A stretch of DNA of 64,000 nucleotides from Daedaleopsis sinensis (lineage: Eukaryota > Basidiomycota > Agaricomycetes > Polyporales > Polyporaceae), in NCBI GenBank assembly GCA_033807695.1, contig CM066304.1:3596001-3660000 (forward strand), in the 5' to 3' direction. Positions 23,237 through 38,024 of this stretch are shown in pieces. Under the pieces are notes generated by a model. It searched no databases. It saw only the letters and a list, made by a program, of their open reading frames with translations, and was not told where the DNA came from. Position numbers and translations under genes: made by a program. How positions within the stretch are numbered: the stretch's first letter is position 1; every line of letters begins with the position of its first letter.

Positions 23237-24461
23237 GATGGATGCGGGTGGATGGGAGTCGGAAGCAAGAGGGCGGGTTGAGGTCGGGTGGGCAAAGGCC
23301 GCATACTTATTGGGATCAGGTAGACTAAGACAGGAGTACGCACGCGCTAGTTCGCGTTGGTTGAGCATAAGGTTCAGCCGGTCGCCCGGGCCGAGCATCA
23401 GATGACCGCAGGCAAAACCACTCCCGCCGGATCTCTACTTTATAATAGGCTCTCGTCGCGGCCGGTCTTTTGTAAGATAGTTTATATCTTTACAGCTCTT
23501 TCTCCTTGGACACTGACCGCCACGTACGAGGGGAACATGCTCTCGAGCAATGTGCGGTGACATCATTTGAGTAGGGTCTCGTTCAAATAGTACTTCTTGA
23601 AGTTCTTCCCTTCTCGAGCGTGGGGGCCCGACTTCGCTTCGCCAGGTCCCATCAGGCGGTCAATATCATGAGGCACCGCGATCGATCGCCTCTCATAAAT
23701 AATAATATCGCCTCCTCTCTCAGCTCTCTCCTCCTCTTCGTAAGACGCGGCCACGGAGGACCAGTAGGACGACGGCCGCATGAATTCCTACACATCGCAC
23801 AGGGCTCAGTTCATGTGTGCCGTTTGTGTGCCGTGGCCCGTGCTGTAAGCTCAATTGACGAACCGGAGGGCACGAGGCCATATCTTCCTCCACAGAAGAA
23901 GCGGGGGCCCAGATTCGAGAGCGGGGGCCCCGGTGGGGAAGTCGATGTGCCCCTGTTGCTTACGCTTCTGAGATCTGACCAAGAGAAGCGCATGGTGGCT
24001 CTGACGAGTACTCCTGAATAGATCCCGTGTATGTCATCAACGCCAGTAACAAGTACCTGACCTTACTTGCTCACCTGCCTGTCTTTCGATCCACGTATAC
24101 ACCGGTAAGTACATCGAAGGAAGGAGAGTGTTACACTAGAAATAGCGGACCGTCATGATCCGTGTTTCGAGTAAGTCCGATCGGCGTACTTATCCCTTGC
24201 AGTAGTATTTCGAACGTCGTCCGATACGCACTGCACTGTGATAAGCTGGAGCTCGCGGACCGTCACCAGAATTTGTCGAACGAGTAAGTAGGCGCGTAAC
24301 GGTATTGTAGGAAAGTAACAATGCAATTATAAGGTGCGGAAAGTACGCGCCGTCCTGTAAACCCGTCCGTCGAGGGTCCCGAGCACGGTTTGGGTGTAAA
24401 GAATTGTGCAGCGACGATAAGTTATGTATACAATAAAAGTGTCGATGAGATGAGCGACCAC
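23237..24461. other. Intergenic between GUT1 start and GH47 3' end
   Basis: No gene recognised. A TTATAA motif near 23438-23446 may belong to the GUT1 promoter, about 200 bp upstream. A short direct repeat (GCGGGGGCCC) occurs twice near 23901 and 23921. Open frames here lack any recognisable protein sequence. Confidence 0.5.
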
Positions 24462-27290
<2,829 letters not shown>

Positions 27291-27760
27291 AGAGAGCCTA
27301 GGAATGGAACGTACGAGGAGATCGAGTGTCCCTGAGCCATGGCTGGGTAAACGCTCAGTCGGAGGATGGTCCGGGTGTCGCCAATTTGGGAAATTCCGTC
27401 GGGCGAGACGCGTTGGACGGCGTCGACGAACTAAAAGACAGCGAGCAGGACCCACGTCTGTACTGATGAGGGGAAGAAAGGGCGGGTGATGATATGATGT
27501 CCATGATTGTCTGAATTTGAGCGCAGGACGCGGAGGTTTCAGAAGTCCCACTCTCGACTCCCGGCTCGCGGGCGGCACTGCTTCCTCATTGGGCAGCGAG
27601 ATGGCTGGTGCCACGCCAACGGAGCGCGGATGCCCCGAGTGGGAAGCGCTGGAGGGAGTAGAGGTGTGCACTCAGTCGAAGCGGACTCGGACGCGCTGTC
27701 CCAGGCCCTCGCCGCGACTTGCGTCCTGTACACTACTTCCTGCCTCTTCTCCTCACCGCC
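27291..27760. other. Divergent upstream region of GH47, present in every unit
   Basis: 470 bp between the GH47 start and a rightward ORF. It is strongly conserved in units B, C and D, differing by an indel of about 30 bp near 27605. It probably contains the GH47 promoter. No TATA box stands out. Confidence 0.45.
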
Positions 27761-28417
27761 ATGACGAGCTTCGAGAAGACCGTCAGCTCCCGGGCGGCGC
27801 TGCGCCAGTCACTGGGTCAAGCAGGGCCTGGGCTGCCTCCCTCAACTGCCTCGACTGCTCCTCTCGTCCGTCCTCGCCTCGACACTCGTCCGTCCCTCCG
27901 TCCGCTCTCTCTGTCTGCGTGCCATCCGCGCTGCTTGCGCTCTCCCCGCCAACGTCCGTCCCCTCAAGTCCGTCCCTTGCCGCCCAGTCCGCTCCTCGAT
28001 CGTCCGCCTCCGCTCCCCTCGACAACCCGAGTCCCTCCTTCGCCGACTGCCCCAAATCATCTCATGTCCACCGTGACAGACGTCGCGACCTCCCTCGTCT
28101 GTCCGAGAGCCTTTGGCTGTCCGAATAAGGCGATATGCCCCTCGTCGCCGCACCTCTGCTCGCCGTCCGCCCAAGCTTCAAACTCTGCCCGACCGACGTA
28201 CGACTCTGCCCCCGCCGCTGTGCTCCCGACGTCCGACTCTGCCCTCGCCAGAGCTCCCGACGTCCTACATCCCTCAAACTACGACCGACACTCCGCCATA
28301 CCGGTCGTCGTCGTCTCCGGCATCCGCCTCCGTCTCTCTCCCGCCCACTCCGAACTCGACTTCACGACTCAACACGGGGCTGGACAGCTCTCGGACCGCC
28401 TGGTCCGCCCCTGCTAG
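27761..28417 (+). CDS. Low-complexity ORF of unknown coding status (unit A)
   Basis: An ATG with a CACCGCC leader opens 218 codons that are extremely rich in P, S, L and R, in C/T-rich DNA (TCCGTCC-type repeats). It begins MTSFEKTV, then becomes low complexity. Counterparts lie at 38515, 50335 and 62075, but lengths and C-termini differ because of indels that change frame. The reverse strand is equally open, as expected from base composition. I doubt that it is a gene; it may mark the 5' end of a former neighbour of GH47. Confidence 0.2.
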   Translation: MTSFEKTVSSRAALRQSLGQAGPGLPPSTASTAPLVRPRLDTRPSLRPLSLSACHPRCLRSPRQRPSPQVRPLPPSPLLDRPPPLPSTTRVPPSPTAPNHLMSTVTDVATSLVCPRAFGCPNKAICPSSPHLCSPSAQASNSARPTYDSAPAAVLPTSDSALARAPDVLHPSNYDRHSAIPVVVVSGIRLRLSPAHSELDFTTQHGAGQLSDRLVRPC

Positions 28418-28434
28418 CCGTCGTGCGTGACGAC

Positions 28435-28930
28435 GCCCCCCGATCTCTGCGCGGGTACCGGTACGTCGCACTATCAGTCCTCCCACCTCCACTTCCCGCT
28501 CTTACGTGCACCGACGCATATCAACAGAACGCTTTGAACGATTCGCATCGCACGCGCCCGGCCTCACCCCGATCAGACGAGGTCCCGGAAATCGCTTTCG
28601 CAGCGATTTCATGCGCACCACACGGTGGCCGCCACCTCTTCCGCCACCATCCTCCTCCATCCGCTCCAACCTCGACTCTGCCACTCGACACCATTCCGGA
28701 CGACCGCCGAGTGACGACCGCCGCCGTTGCCCGTGGTCATGCTTGACAACGGCACCCGATCTCTGCGCGGCAGGGGTGAAAACCCGCCACATCTCTCTCA
28801 GTCCTCGCCGGCTCGTTCGCTAACACATATCCACAGGACGCGCTGAACGTTCCGAGTCGATCGCGCGCCGTCGCACCCCGATCCGACGAGTTCAAAAAAT
28901 TCGCTTTCAGGGCGATTTCATGGGCCCCGG
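28435..28930. repeat. Two degenerate copies of a ~320-bp block with hairpin (unit A)
   Basis: The order CCGATCTCTGCGCGG ... ACACATATCMACAG-like ... CCCCGATC(A/C)GACGAG ... CGCTTTC ... GCGATTTCATG occurs twice in succession (from about 28439 and about 28758). In the first copy it contains a hairpin at 28588-28610 (9-bp arms, 5-nt loop). The hairpin is conserved exactly at 39311-39333, 51160-51182 and 62900-62922. Confidence 0.6.
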
Positions 28931-29075
28931 ATGTCTCCGCCCTTCCGTCCGCACGACGCCGCGCCGCGTCTCGAAACCGACACAGGGCGAGTGCGCCGGC
29001 TGTGCACGCCGCGTCCGACACGTCCGCGCGCCCGCGCCGCGACGTCTCAAACCCGGCCCTCGCGCCCTTTCAAGG

Positions 29076-29109
29076 CCTCGAGCCTCAAGCCTCAAGCCTC
29101 AAGCTCAAG
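29076..29109. repeat. Short CCTCAAG tandem repeat
   Basis: Four to five tandem copies of GCCTCAA, reduced or altered in the other units (39796-39835, 51635-51665). Confidence 0.6.
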
Positions 29110-29591
29110 ACTCGTCCGCCCGAACTCGCGAGTCGCTACACACCGCGAGCGAGCCGCCCCGCGCACGGTGAACACGCGCCGCGGGGGCGCGGAAGAGAAG
29201 ACGGCGGTCGCTCGGGCGGGGTAGGACTGCGCCCGTCCGCACCCATGAAGCATCCCTACCCCGCCCCACCCCACCCCGCCCCGCCCCCGAACACCTCCCG
29301 GTCGGTCTCGGGCACACCCGCCGTGCATGGGACGGCTGCTCGGCACGCGTACCAAACGGCGCACGCGCGCAGGAGATGCTGCGCCCAGCCGGCCGCTGTC
29401 GTCTGCGCGTCGGGAGGCCGCGAGGGCCCGGGGAGCTCCCTGCCGCCAGTCTAGAGGACGTAGGCGCGTCGCCGCGCCGTGGACGCCGCCAGCACGCCTC
29501 ACCCGAGTCCCGCCGGTGCGAAGGCTCGTCGCCGCCGCCGGCATCCGGGACTCGCAGCGGCACGCGCGCGCGCGCGGGTGGCGGAGCGGAC

Positions 29592-29619
29592 GGGGATGGG
29601 GACGGGGATGGGGATGGGT
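29592..29619 (+). repeat. GGGGAY microsatellite, G-quadruplex type (unit A)
   Basis: Five GGGGAT or GGGGAC hexamers directly follow an alternating (CG)n run. Runs of four G separated by two bases fit a G-quadruplex. The hexamer pattern differs between units (about 40311-40343, 52148-52175 and 63888-63915). Confidence 0.65.
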
Positions 29620-32600
29620 GCCACGGCGCCGCCGCTGCCAGGAGCCAGTGCGCGGGCGGCCCTTAGTACTACTGTACAGTAAAGTGAGTAGCTAGACAAT
29701 ACAATACACCCTCGTTCTCCCGCTATCTGAACTGGATCGGCCGGAGCCGGAGGGGCGCGGACGTGCTGAGTTCGTGCGCGGGATCCGGTCGCGGGCGTCG
29801 AGCCGCTGTTGAACGTCGAACGTCGAACGGCTGCGCGCAAAGTAGCCTACTTAGACGACCAGTCGCATGCGCAAGTGGCCGTCAGCTCGCACGCGGACCG
29901 ACATGGCGGGAGGCACGGGGGCCCCCGTGGACTTGTGCGCGACGTGCCCGCGCTGCGCAGAGCCGGCTGTCGAGACTGAGGGGACAGTCCTGAGTGAGTT
30001 GCGTGCTCCGTGTCGGCGGACAGGGACAGGGATGGGGCCCGACGTGCCTGCAGCCTGCAGCCTGGGGCCGCGGCGTGCCGTATGCGTGTAGCGTATCTGC
30101 GACGCTCGGCAGGCGGGAGCGCATGCGCACACGGGGACCTGAAGAGCGCGGCTGTGAGCGTCCGGGGAGGTGCGCGAGCACAGACTGAGGTACGCACACT
30201 GGAAGTACCGGCGGGTGCGCGGGACGCAACACGTCCTGGGTGCCGGCCGACTCCCAGTCAGAGTTTTGGGTGCGAGCTTGCAAACAGGTGGGGCCGGTCA
30301 GCCTGCAGGACTCGGAGCACCGCGCGCTCACGCAGAGACGGGCTGAGCCGTACGCGTACGTACCTGTCGGTATGCGCGAAGGAACGCGTCGGAGCCACCG
30401 CGACGTCCTGCGAGATGATTCGATGTCAGCGAGAGCCGGAGTCGGACGCGCGGGTGCGGCACTTACCCAGTATGTGCACTCCTGGCCCTAAGCATGCGAC
30501 TCGCATGCATCGCAGGCACGCAGCGAGCAAGTACTGACAGCTGTTCAAGTCCGGTCAGTGTAAGTTGTAAGTAGCAGTGTTAAGACAACTCGGCGCGGCG
30601 GACACACGTACCTTGAGTCTCCGAGTCGGTGCTCACGCGACTAGCTGGCTGCGGTCCGAAAGCGAGCACGTTCACGAGAGCGTTGATAGAGATCTAGAAT
30701 AGAAGATATCGACCAGTCAGTAATAGAGAAGACATGCGGGCTCGCATCGAAGCTAGTACGCACTTCGAGATTGCGCATTGATCACGCCGTAGTACATGTT
30801 GAGCGGCGCGACTTCCGGACCATCCTATACACGAGCAGGAAATCAGTGACCGTGCATGATGCAGAGGTTGATAGAAGCTGTACCTACAACACAGTCGAGG
30901 CTGTCGGACGTTGGCGCGAGAGTCTGGAATACGAAATATGAAGTCAGTAAAGGGGAAGGTGCAAGTTTGCCACTACGGCTACTAGAGAGATAAACCTACA
31001 GATTGAATCAGGGCCATTCAGTGCACCTTGCCAGCAATCGAGACCGAGCCAAGAGCGCGTCGGCAGAGGTCAGCCGTCCACGCCAGTCCGATAGGCGTGC
31101 GGGAGAAGTGACGACGGATGAGCGGGATAAGCGGCGGGGTGGTGGGGTTCTGCTTGAAAATGAAGATGTCAGCAGCGGGTCAGAGTACAGCGAGAAGTAG
31201 TACAGACCAAGACGACGATACCAATGTGCATAGCAGACGGCTGATAGAGACGAGCCGGGGGCCGGAGAGAGGGGGAGAGGAGGGGGCAAACTCGAGTCGG
31301 GGGTGGGGGAAGGGAGTGCTGGTCGGACTCATCGAGGTTGTGGATGTACTTGTACTCTCAAGCTTGGCCCGTGCGCAGGCCCCACGGTCAGGAGACCAGA
31401 CCGTGAGGAAGTGATACCACGCACTTCTCACGCATGCCCCAGGGGTGGAGGGCGCGGGACCAACCAGGATGCAACACGGAGACGAGGAGGATGGGAAGGG
31501 GGACCCTGCGCGTGCGCCGCAGGTTCCGAGCACGCAGGAGCCTAAAAAGATTCTCAGATGTCCTCACGTAATGACGTGGGCGCTCGGCTTACGTCTGACA
31601 GAGTTCTCGACGCGATCCCGTCGTAAATTTGGGCGGAAGAGGCTCGAGGCGAGGGTCCTGTGCCGATAACACTGTGTGCAGGATTCCTCGCCGTTTTGAC
31701 TGAGGTAGGCTGGGCGGAGAGATGTATCTCAGACAGAACACGTATTGTGGCTGCTGATGAGCTGCTCTGCACTCTGTATCGCGCTCAAGGCTCTAGAATA
31801 GAGGCATATCAATAAGGAATCTTGAGTTTCTGAGTTAGAATGCGAAAATACGAGACTTACGTGCAGGATAGGCCAGATACACATGATGACAGCCTAAACA
31901 GGTGCCAGCAAGTGCATTAAGATAGGTATTTATAGTGGTATTCCTGTTGACAAGGGGACTGCGTCAGTTTCAGCGCGGAGATGGGGGGAAGAAAAAGGAG
32001 ATAGACGCTCGGCGGTGAGTAGGGTAGTCCATATTTGGATAGTTGTTCTCGCCTTGACTAAGACGCTCATCATACCCACACCGTTTCGCACATCCTCGAC
32101 GCCTCCTGCAACTGACACGACCACCCCAGGGCAATGACACTGGCCTGCACTAGTGAGTACTATATACTACAACTCATCTTGAAGACAATTGGGCCCGGGA
32201 CAGCCTTGGGCCCTTTGAAGTCAGAGAGTCAAGCTTCCGCCGCCTGTCGGTCGACGGTGGCCATAGCTCCCCGCCGGGCCCCCTGTGGGCATATTGTCCC
32301 GCTGTCGCCCAAACTGACCCCCGACATAGCGAGGATTTCGCTCATTAACAACAATATCATATCAATATTCAAGTTCGCCCTGAACGGCGGGCTACTACCC
32401 AAGTGAGTATGTACTACGTCATCTCCCGCCCAGAATATGTTCCAGGAGCTGAGGCGAACAGGATCAATGGGCAGTACGTTCTGGACCTCGGCCTTTCCGG
32501 GCACGGTCGGTTGAGTTATTCTCGAGTCTCGACTACTGTGCCTGTCCACGCTGGTCATGCCATAGTCCCTTGCCGCAGCGACACAAGCTGTCCGTTTGGA

Positions 32601-33467
32601 TAACCGCTACACATCGTTCACGAAGAGTGCGGTCAGTACACCCGCGCGGTCTGCTCAGAGACTACACAGCTACTGAAAGATGTCATTATCAGGCTCTGAA
32701 TGAGCTGGGGGGACTCAGGGATATTCACAACATGCATGTTCTCACAAAGAATGGCCATGAAATTTGCATCCTTCCATGCCTTTCCGACTGCGTGTGAGTG
32801 CGTTGCAACCGTGTGACTCCGAAGGTTGACAGTTTGATGATTGGATCGGAATTGAGCAGGATAGGAATTCGTGCACATGGAGATCTCTCCCTGTGCACAG
32901 CGAATTCCTCGCCTGCTCGACTCTGATCATCATAGCGGCTGACATAGGATACAGCATGGACATGCAACGAGCTGGAGGAGATGAAGGTGAGGGGGCATTC
33001 ACTCGAGAACTCGGAGCATGTCGGCGGCGTGGAGATTCTCAGAATGACCGCGTCCGAACAATGTCTAGATACACGTAAGTCGGAGAGATGCTCCGGAGAC
33101 TGGAGCTCGGGCCAGACCGGCAGCTCCTAGTCTCCCCACCACAACGTTCACACCACACCACCACCCCCACCTCGAACTTGTGTAGCTTTCTCCATCAGAT
33201 CTATTACACTTGCCTACATAGTACACACTTTCTACCATCTGCGCCATGCCATCGGACATCGACAATCATCCTCCTAGCGGATACTCCCCATCTCACACTC
33301 TCCCACTCGTGAGTGTGCCGCTGGCTACACCGCGGTACATTGTGCTGACAAGTCCTCAGCTCAGCTTCTCAAGATGGCGGACTAGACATGGCTTGCGAGC
33401 GATTGAGCAGAGCCTGTGGTCTCGCCTGGACATGTCGACGCGTCGATAACATGACCGCACAATATCT
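29620..33467. other. Unit A interior without a recognised gene
   Basis: GC-rich DNA to about 30500, then moderate-GC DNA with many GTRAGT/CTRAC/YAG triplets on both strands. On the plus strand a three-exon ORF can be built in unit B (see 42632), but here its ATG is replaced by ATA. A segment at 32404-32603 would be coding in unit B but has a stop here. I see no known protein. Confidence 0.4.
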
Positions 33468-34134
33468 ATGGTCGTCGACGACCTTGCGGAAGACGTAGCT
33501 TGGATATTGTCATGGCGGACGATAGTTAAGCTTCGGACTGTCGATGCTCACCGTGGTACGTACCTTTATATCTCACTCCCAACACATTCCGTGGCTCACG
33601 GCGTGCACAGATGTTGTGCCGACGCCGTGCCGACAGCACGGAGGCAGAACGGCGCAGTTTAACGTGGCGGGAGACCTCGTGGCCACGCGGCGAGGCGTAT
33701 CTCGTGATAATTTATATATCATGGGTGACGCATACGCACCGCGTTTGATTCTGGACGGCGCAGCCGTCACGGTTTTAACGGAGGTCTGGCTCGACGGGGT
33801 ATGTCGCCGCTCTTACGAGAACTGCAGTTGACTGACCTTGTACTAAGTATCTTCACAGCGGCGAGCGCAAGACATGACACAGAGATGCGGAGCGCAGGTG
33901 ATCCGAGGTGTGCACAGGGTCATACCGTATGTTGCGGTCTTCTTTCGAGTGTCCATTGACACTCACTTTATGCGGTTCTGCAGGGCGTTCGTGAGCGGAC
34001 GTCGCTTGGGCGATGAGCCAGCCGACGACATCATTGCTGAGGCTCGGAGGCCTCAACGGACCTCGTGCTCTCCGGGGGTTGTTCGCACGGCACAGCCGCG
34101 GGCGAACGTCCTTGTAGGTACCTGGACACTGTGA
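33468..34134 (+). pseudogene. Unknown spliced gene-like model, unit A copy (shortened)
   Basis: Exons 33468..33555, 33611..33798, 33859..33926 and 33984..34134 match the model at 44229 in unit B. The frame is the same through the fourth exon, where small indels move it to an early stop (164 codons). No recognised domain. Whether the region was ever coding is uncertain. Confidence 0.3.
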
Positions 34135-34192
34135 AGCTTCGTGTGCTCGGCCAGAACTCGGAGTCGCGGCGAGTCGCGGTTACAGATGCCGG

Positions 34193-35060
34193 TACGTGCT
34201 TTGATGGCAGTTGGCGTCGACGAGACTGACAGACAATGTCAGCGGATGCTCCCGAGACAACTCACCTACACTGTCGAGTCTGGAGGGTACATAGCGCTGC
34301 GGCGGTCGCGCGGCAAGGTCGAGTACGGCGTGAAGGGTGGGACGAGGACCACTTCGAATGCGACGCGGATGGGCCATCATGATGGCGCCACAGCGGACGG
34401 GTACGAGTCAGATCGCGGACGAGAGTGGGTCGCTCATGCGGTCCGGGTGGATGTACGTTGTCGACGTTGCAGACCTTTGCACGGGGCCGGGAGACTCCAC
34501 AGTGGCGACGTGATGCATGCACAAGCATCGCATCTGTCAGCGGGTAAGTATTCTGAGAGGCTTGGACGAGGCTGACGAACCTTTTCAGGACATGCATCCG
34601 AAACGACGAGCCCGGCGCGAGGGAGCGGCGCATCCCGTATCGGACGCAGCGTCGAGCTTGATTACCATGGTGCGGAGACTACAGTGCAGCTCGTGAGCGG
34701 ACGGGGCGTACATAGCGCGCGCGGCGGCTCTCGCGGCAAAGCTGCGGCTGTCGAGGAGGCCTCTGGACGTACCCAAATGTTATGCACGTTCGCGCGAGGC
34801 TGGGGTCGCAGAGTAGTGAGCATCCGGGTACGTAGTACCTTGTTAGAAGCTTGATGGCGGCGAAACTGACAAACCTGTCAGGATCCTCCCTGGTTCCGAG
34901 ACGGCTCACCTGCGCGCACGGAGAGTACACAGGCCTTGAGGGGCAGAGTGGCGACATGACTAGAGGCCTGGTAAGTACGTACCTTAACGTTGAATGATGC
35001 GACGGCGGCCGAGACACGATTGACCGTCTTCTCGCCAGATATCGATGTGTCCCGGTGATG
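34193..35060 (+). repeat. Degenerate repeats each carrying an intron-like signal (unit A)
   Basis: Four repeats follow each other with donor-like sites at about 34193, 34544, 34830 and 34975. Each is followed by a CTGAC branch-like site and a YAG, then a block of the type CCGAG..GACTCACCTGC..GGTACATAGCGC and a GCGCGGCAAAG motif. See 44958-46062 for the clearer unit B version. Confidence 0.45.
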
Positions 35061-35892
35061 TCATGCGGCAGGCACTTGACGGTGTGTGGGGATCGGATCG
35101 AATACGGGGCAGCTGCAGAGCGAGTGGAGGGTGCGGCGGACAAGCCGGTGAGTGCCTTCTGTCGTCGTCTGCGCGGAGTGGCTGGGAGCGCAGGCGCGGG
35201 CGGCACGGAATGCGCCGTGCAGCGCCGTGGTGGGCACTGGGTGCGAGCAGCGTAGTCGGCAGGAACGCAGCCGGTGGGCGGGAACGAGAACGGCGGGGCG
35301 GGGACAATATTTGCGGCAGGGAGATATGTGGTGGAGCAGGGCACCGCGACGGAGTTGACATCCGCAGCGCGTTCCGCTCGCCGAGACGAGCCCGAGGTGA
35401 GTGTCAGATTCGTGCCTGAGCTACATAGTACCCAAGGCTGACGAGTGATCCATAGAGCACAAGACCAGAGAGAGACGCAGACGGGAGGGCTTGCGACAGA
35501 GACGGTGGCGGCGGGAAGCAAGAGGTGCGAGACGCGACGAGTCCGAGTCGTCGGTCCCAGAATGGCAATGTAGGCGCCCGGGTGTCTACTGACCGCCGAC
35601 GACGTGAGGGGGGAGTGCGCGTGCGAGGGCAGGTAGATTCGAAGGATCTGGAGCTGTAGGAGTGGGTTGGGCGAGTTTCGGAGTGTCCCTGGCTCTCGAG
35701 ACGAGACTGCGAGTCGAGTCTCGAGCACTTGATCGCGAATTCTCGTCTCCCGTCCTCCTCCTCCCCTCCCTCTCCTCCCTCTCCTCCCTGTGTCGCGCTG
35801 CTGTAGAGTACACAAAATATATTTCCCGTGCTACGTACACACTGTGGCCACCAGAACGCTGCCTGCCCCTGCCCCTGCCCCCGACATCTTAT

Positions 35893-35924
35893 ACCCGTCC
35901 AGATTGCAGTCCCAGTGAGCGTAC
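35893..35924. repeat. Single minisatellite monomer at the A/B junction
   Basis: One copy of the CCCGTCCAGATTGCAGTCCC-type monomer, which is tandemly repeated at 46998-47321 and 58855-59061. It lies 75 bp left of the start of unit B. Confidence 0.8.
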
Positions 35925-35931
35925 AGAGTTT

Positions 35932-38024
35932 TCACTTCCATCTCGCAGATCTTCGTCTCTCGCGCTGACAGCCACGGGCATCACCGGCGCGCCACTGCTC
36001 GAGCGCGAGGAGCCCAGGGAAGAAGCAGGAGAGGTGCTCGAACTGGTGCGTGGGCGCGTACCTCGGCCCGCCGACGTCGGTGACGTACATCATTTGGCGC
36101 GTCGGGGTGAGGTACAGCAGCCGGGTGAGCACCTCATTCGTCATGAGCAGGTCTGGCGAGGGCGGTCAGTCGCGTGAGATGAGGACTGCAGGAGAGAAGA
36201 CTCATGGGACACGTACACATCTGCAGGCTGGCGACGTCTTCTTTGCCGGTGAGCAGATATTGCTTGAGCAGGTACTCGTGGCCGCTATCCGCAGCACCAC
36301 CGATCGACCGAGTATCTGAGGGCCTGTGAGTCGAGCCATTCCATCCTGCAGGTTCACCGTTTGCATAAACTCACCGCTTCCTGGCTTTCCGACACCAAGA
36401 TTCCAGTGCGTAGCGAACATGCCGCCCTTGAGACTCCTCATAGCGTTCTCGAGGCCTTGGAGTACTCGGTTTCCCTGTGATGAACATTGAGTACCAGAGG
36501 ACGAGACAAAGTCAGCCAGGACCCACCGCGTCGAAGTGCCCCTTGCTGCCAGTGGCACGGGCCAGGTACGTCCACTCCAGCTGGCAAGACGCAATCTGAG
36601 CAAGAATACTACTTTTACCGCCCATGGTCTCGTTCCTACGGATCACGAGTTGTCAGAGGAGACCAGACGGAATGGGTGAGCTTCGGGACGAACGTCGCGG
36701 GATTGATAGCAAAGACCGGGAAACCGTGTGCCGTGTTGAACGCAGGTTCGAGAAGGTTGGCAAGATAGTCGGCCTTGTCCAGGAGGATCTTCTCGCCCGA
36801 TAATGCGTACGCTGAGAGAAGTCCGCCGAGATACCGGATGACGGTTTCGAAGAATGGTGCTGAATGCCCAAAGTAGACATGTTCGACCTGCCGAGGGCGG
36901 TTAGCATCTTCATCATACGGTGACCTGACTGCGAGTCTATGATGGCTACTGTGATGGGCACTGGGTAGGGAGGGCCAGACGGGAGAGAGTGAAATATGAG
37001 CCAGAGCGTCGACGGGATGGGACAGGAAAGACCAGAGCTTCTCTATTGATAGCGTTCTAGCCCTCGTGCCGCGAAACTTGCACAGTGAGAACCGTGGCAT
37101 TGCAGCCGAGGTCGAAGGGAACGGTACCAGACGCTTTAGAGTTCAGTATCCACACGACGTACAATGGCCGATTTCAAGCGTCTGGAGAGTCCAAGCACTG
37201 GAAGTTCGTCATTTTCGGACGGTTTCCTAGCCAGTGAATGGAAAGCTTTACAGGTGACTAGACCCAATGGGCGAAACGTGTCTTGAAGGTCTATATATCC
37301 CGTTTGTATCCTGCCACAGACCAAAGGCTGCCACATTGTGCGGTAGGACACGAGGATTGTTAGGCGAACGCCAAGTATGGCCATTGCACGTCGTGACACT
37401 ATCTTCAGTGTCTTCAACTCCGACATTGGCACTGTGTGGTGGGGCGGGAGAAGCTATCGTATGAAACAGAAGCATGCACAGAAGCTGGACAGAACGCAGG
37501 CAGGCGGAGACAGAGAGAGATGTTCGACAGACCTTGGTGTAATCTCCATTCTGTACCATAGGCAGCGCCGCTGTGAACTCGTCGTACAGACCCATGAAGA
37601 GCATCGTGTCCAATGAGTCGACCACAGTGACATTCCAGGCATTGAAGCTGCAGCACGCGTTGTGTCACGTTATAACATGCAACCTGTCTTGGAAGGGATG
37701 TACTTACTTATTGACGCCCGCCTTGGACAACGGCAAGAGCTCATCGTAGCCCGCGGCGTGCTTTTGGTATTTGCGGTACGCGTATAGAAACGCGTCCTTG
37801 ACCTGACCTGCTCGGGCGTCCCATACAGGCGCAGGGGTAGTTGGGGAGGCTGGTGGTGTCGGAGGTACTGGACTAGTGTCACGCCAGGGCGTGTAGTCGG
37901 GCCAACGGGGCAATTGGATGTAGTAGAGGGTCGAGATGACTACTACTGCGGCCACTGCAGCGAGGATGTAACGAGTGGATCTGAGGCGTCTTGGGAGACG
38001 AAAGATGGTCGGCCGTATGCGCAT
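35932..38024 (-). pseudogene. GH47 alpha-mannosidase, 3'-truncated copy (unit B)
   Basis: Exons 1-6 and the first ~50 codons of exon 7 are present with intact splice sites (start 38024). The homology then ends at 35999 and the frame runs into junction sequence (EQWRAGDARG...) to a stop at 35932, giving about 380 codons. The missing half includes the C-terminal catalytic-domain helices and the calcium-binding Thr, so enzyme activity is not expected. The promoter region is retained, so transcription is possible. Intron 2 contains a TIR element. Confidence 0.88.
37153..37395. mobile_element. MITE-like element with terminal inverted repeats in GH47 intron 2 (unit B)
   Basis: 243 bp bounded by 17-bp inverted repeats (CACGACGTACAATGGCC and its complement with one mismatch). 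No coding capacity. Unit A has no such element in the same intron. No clear target-site duplication seen. Confidence 0.6.

Noticed and set aside
34679..35815. 378-codon minus-strand open frame in unit A
   Set aside because: Arg/Pro/Ser-rich with no domain; its counterparts in units B and C (e.g. 46274-46915) are shorter and shifted in frame, and the region is the splice-signal repeat series on the other strand.
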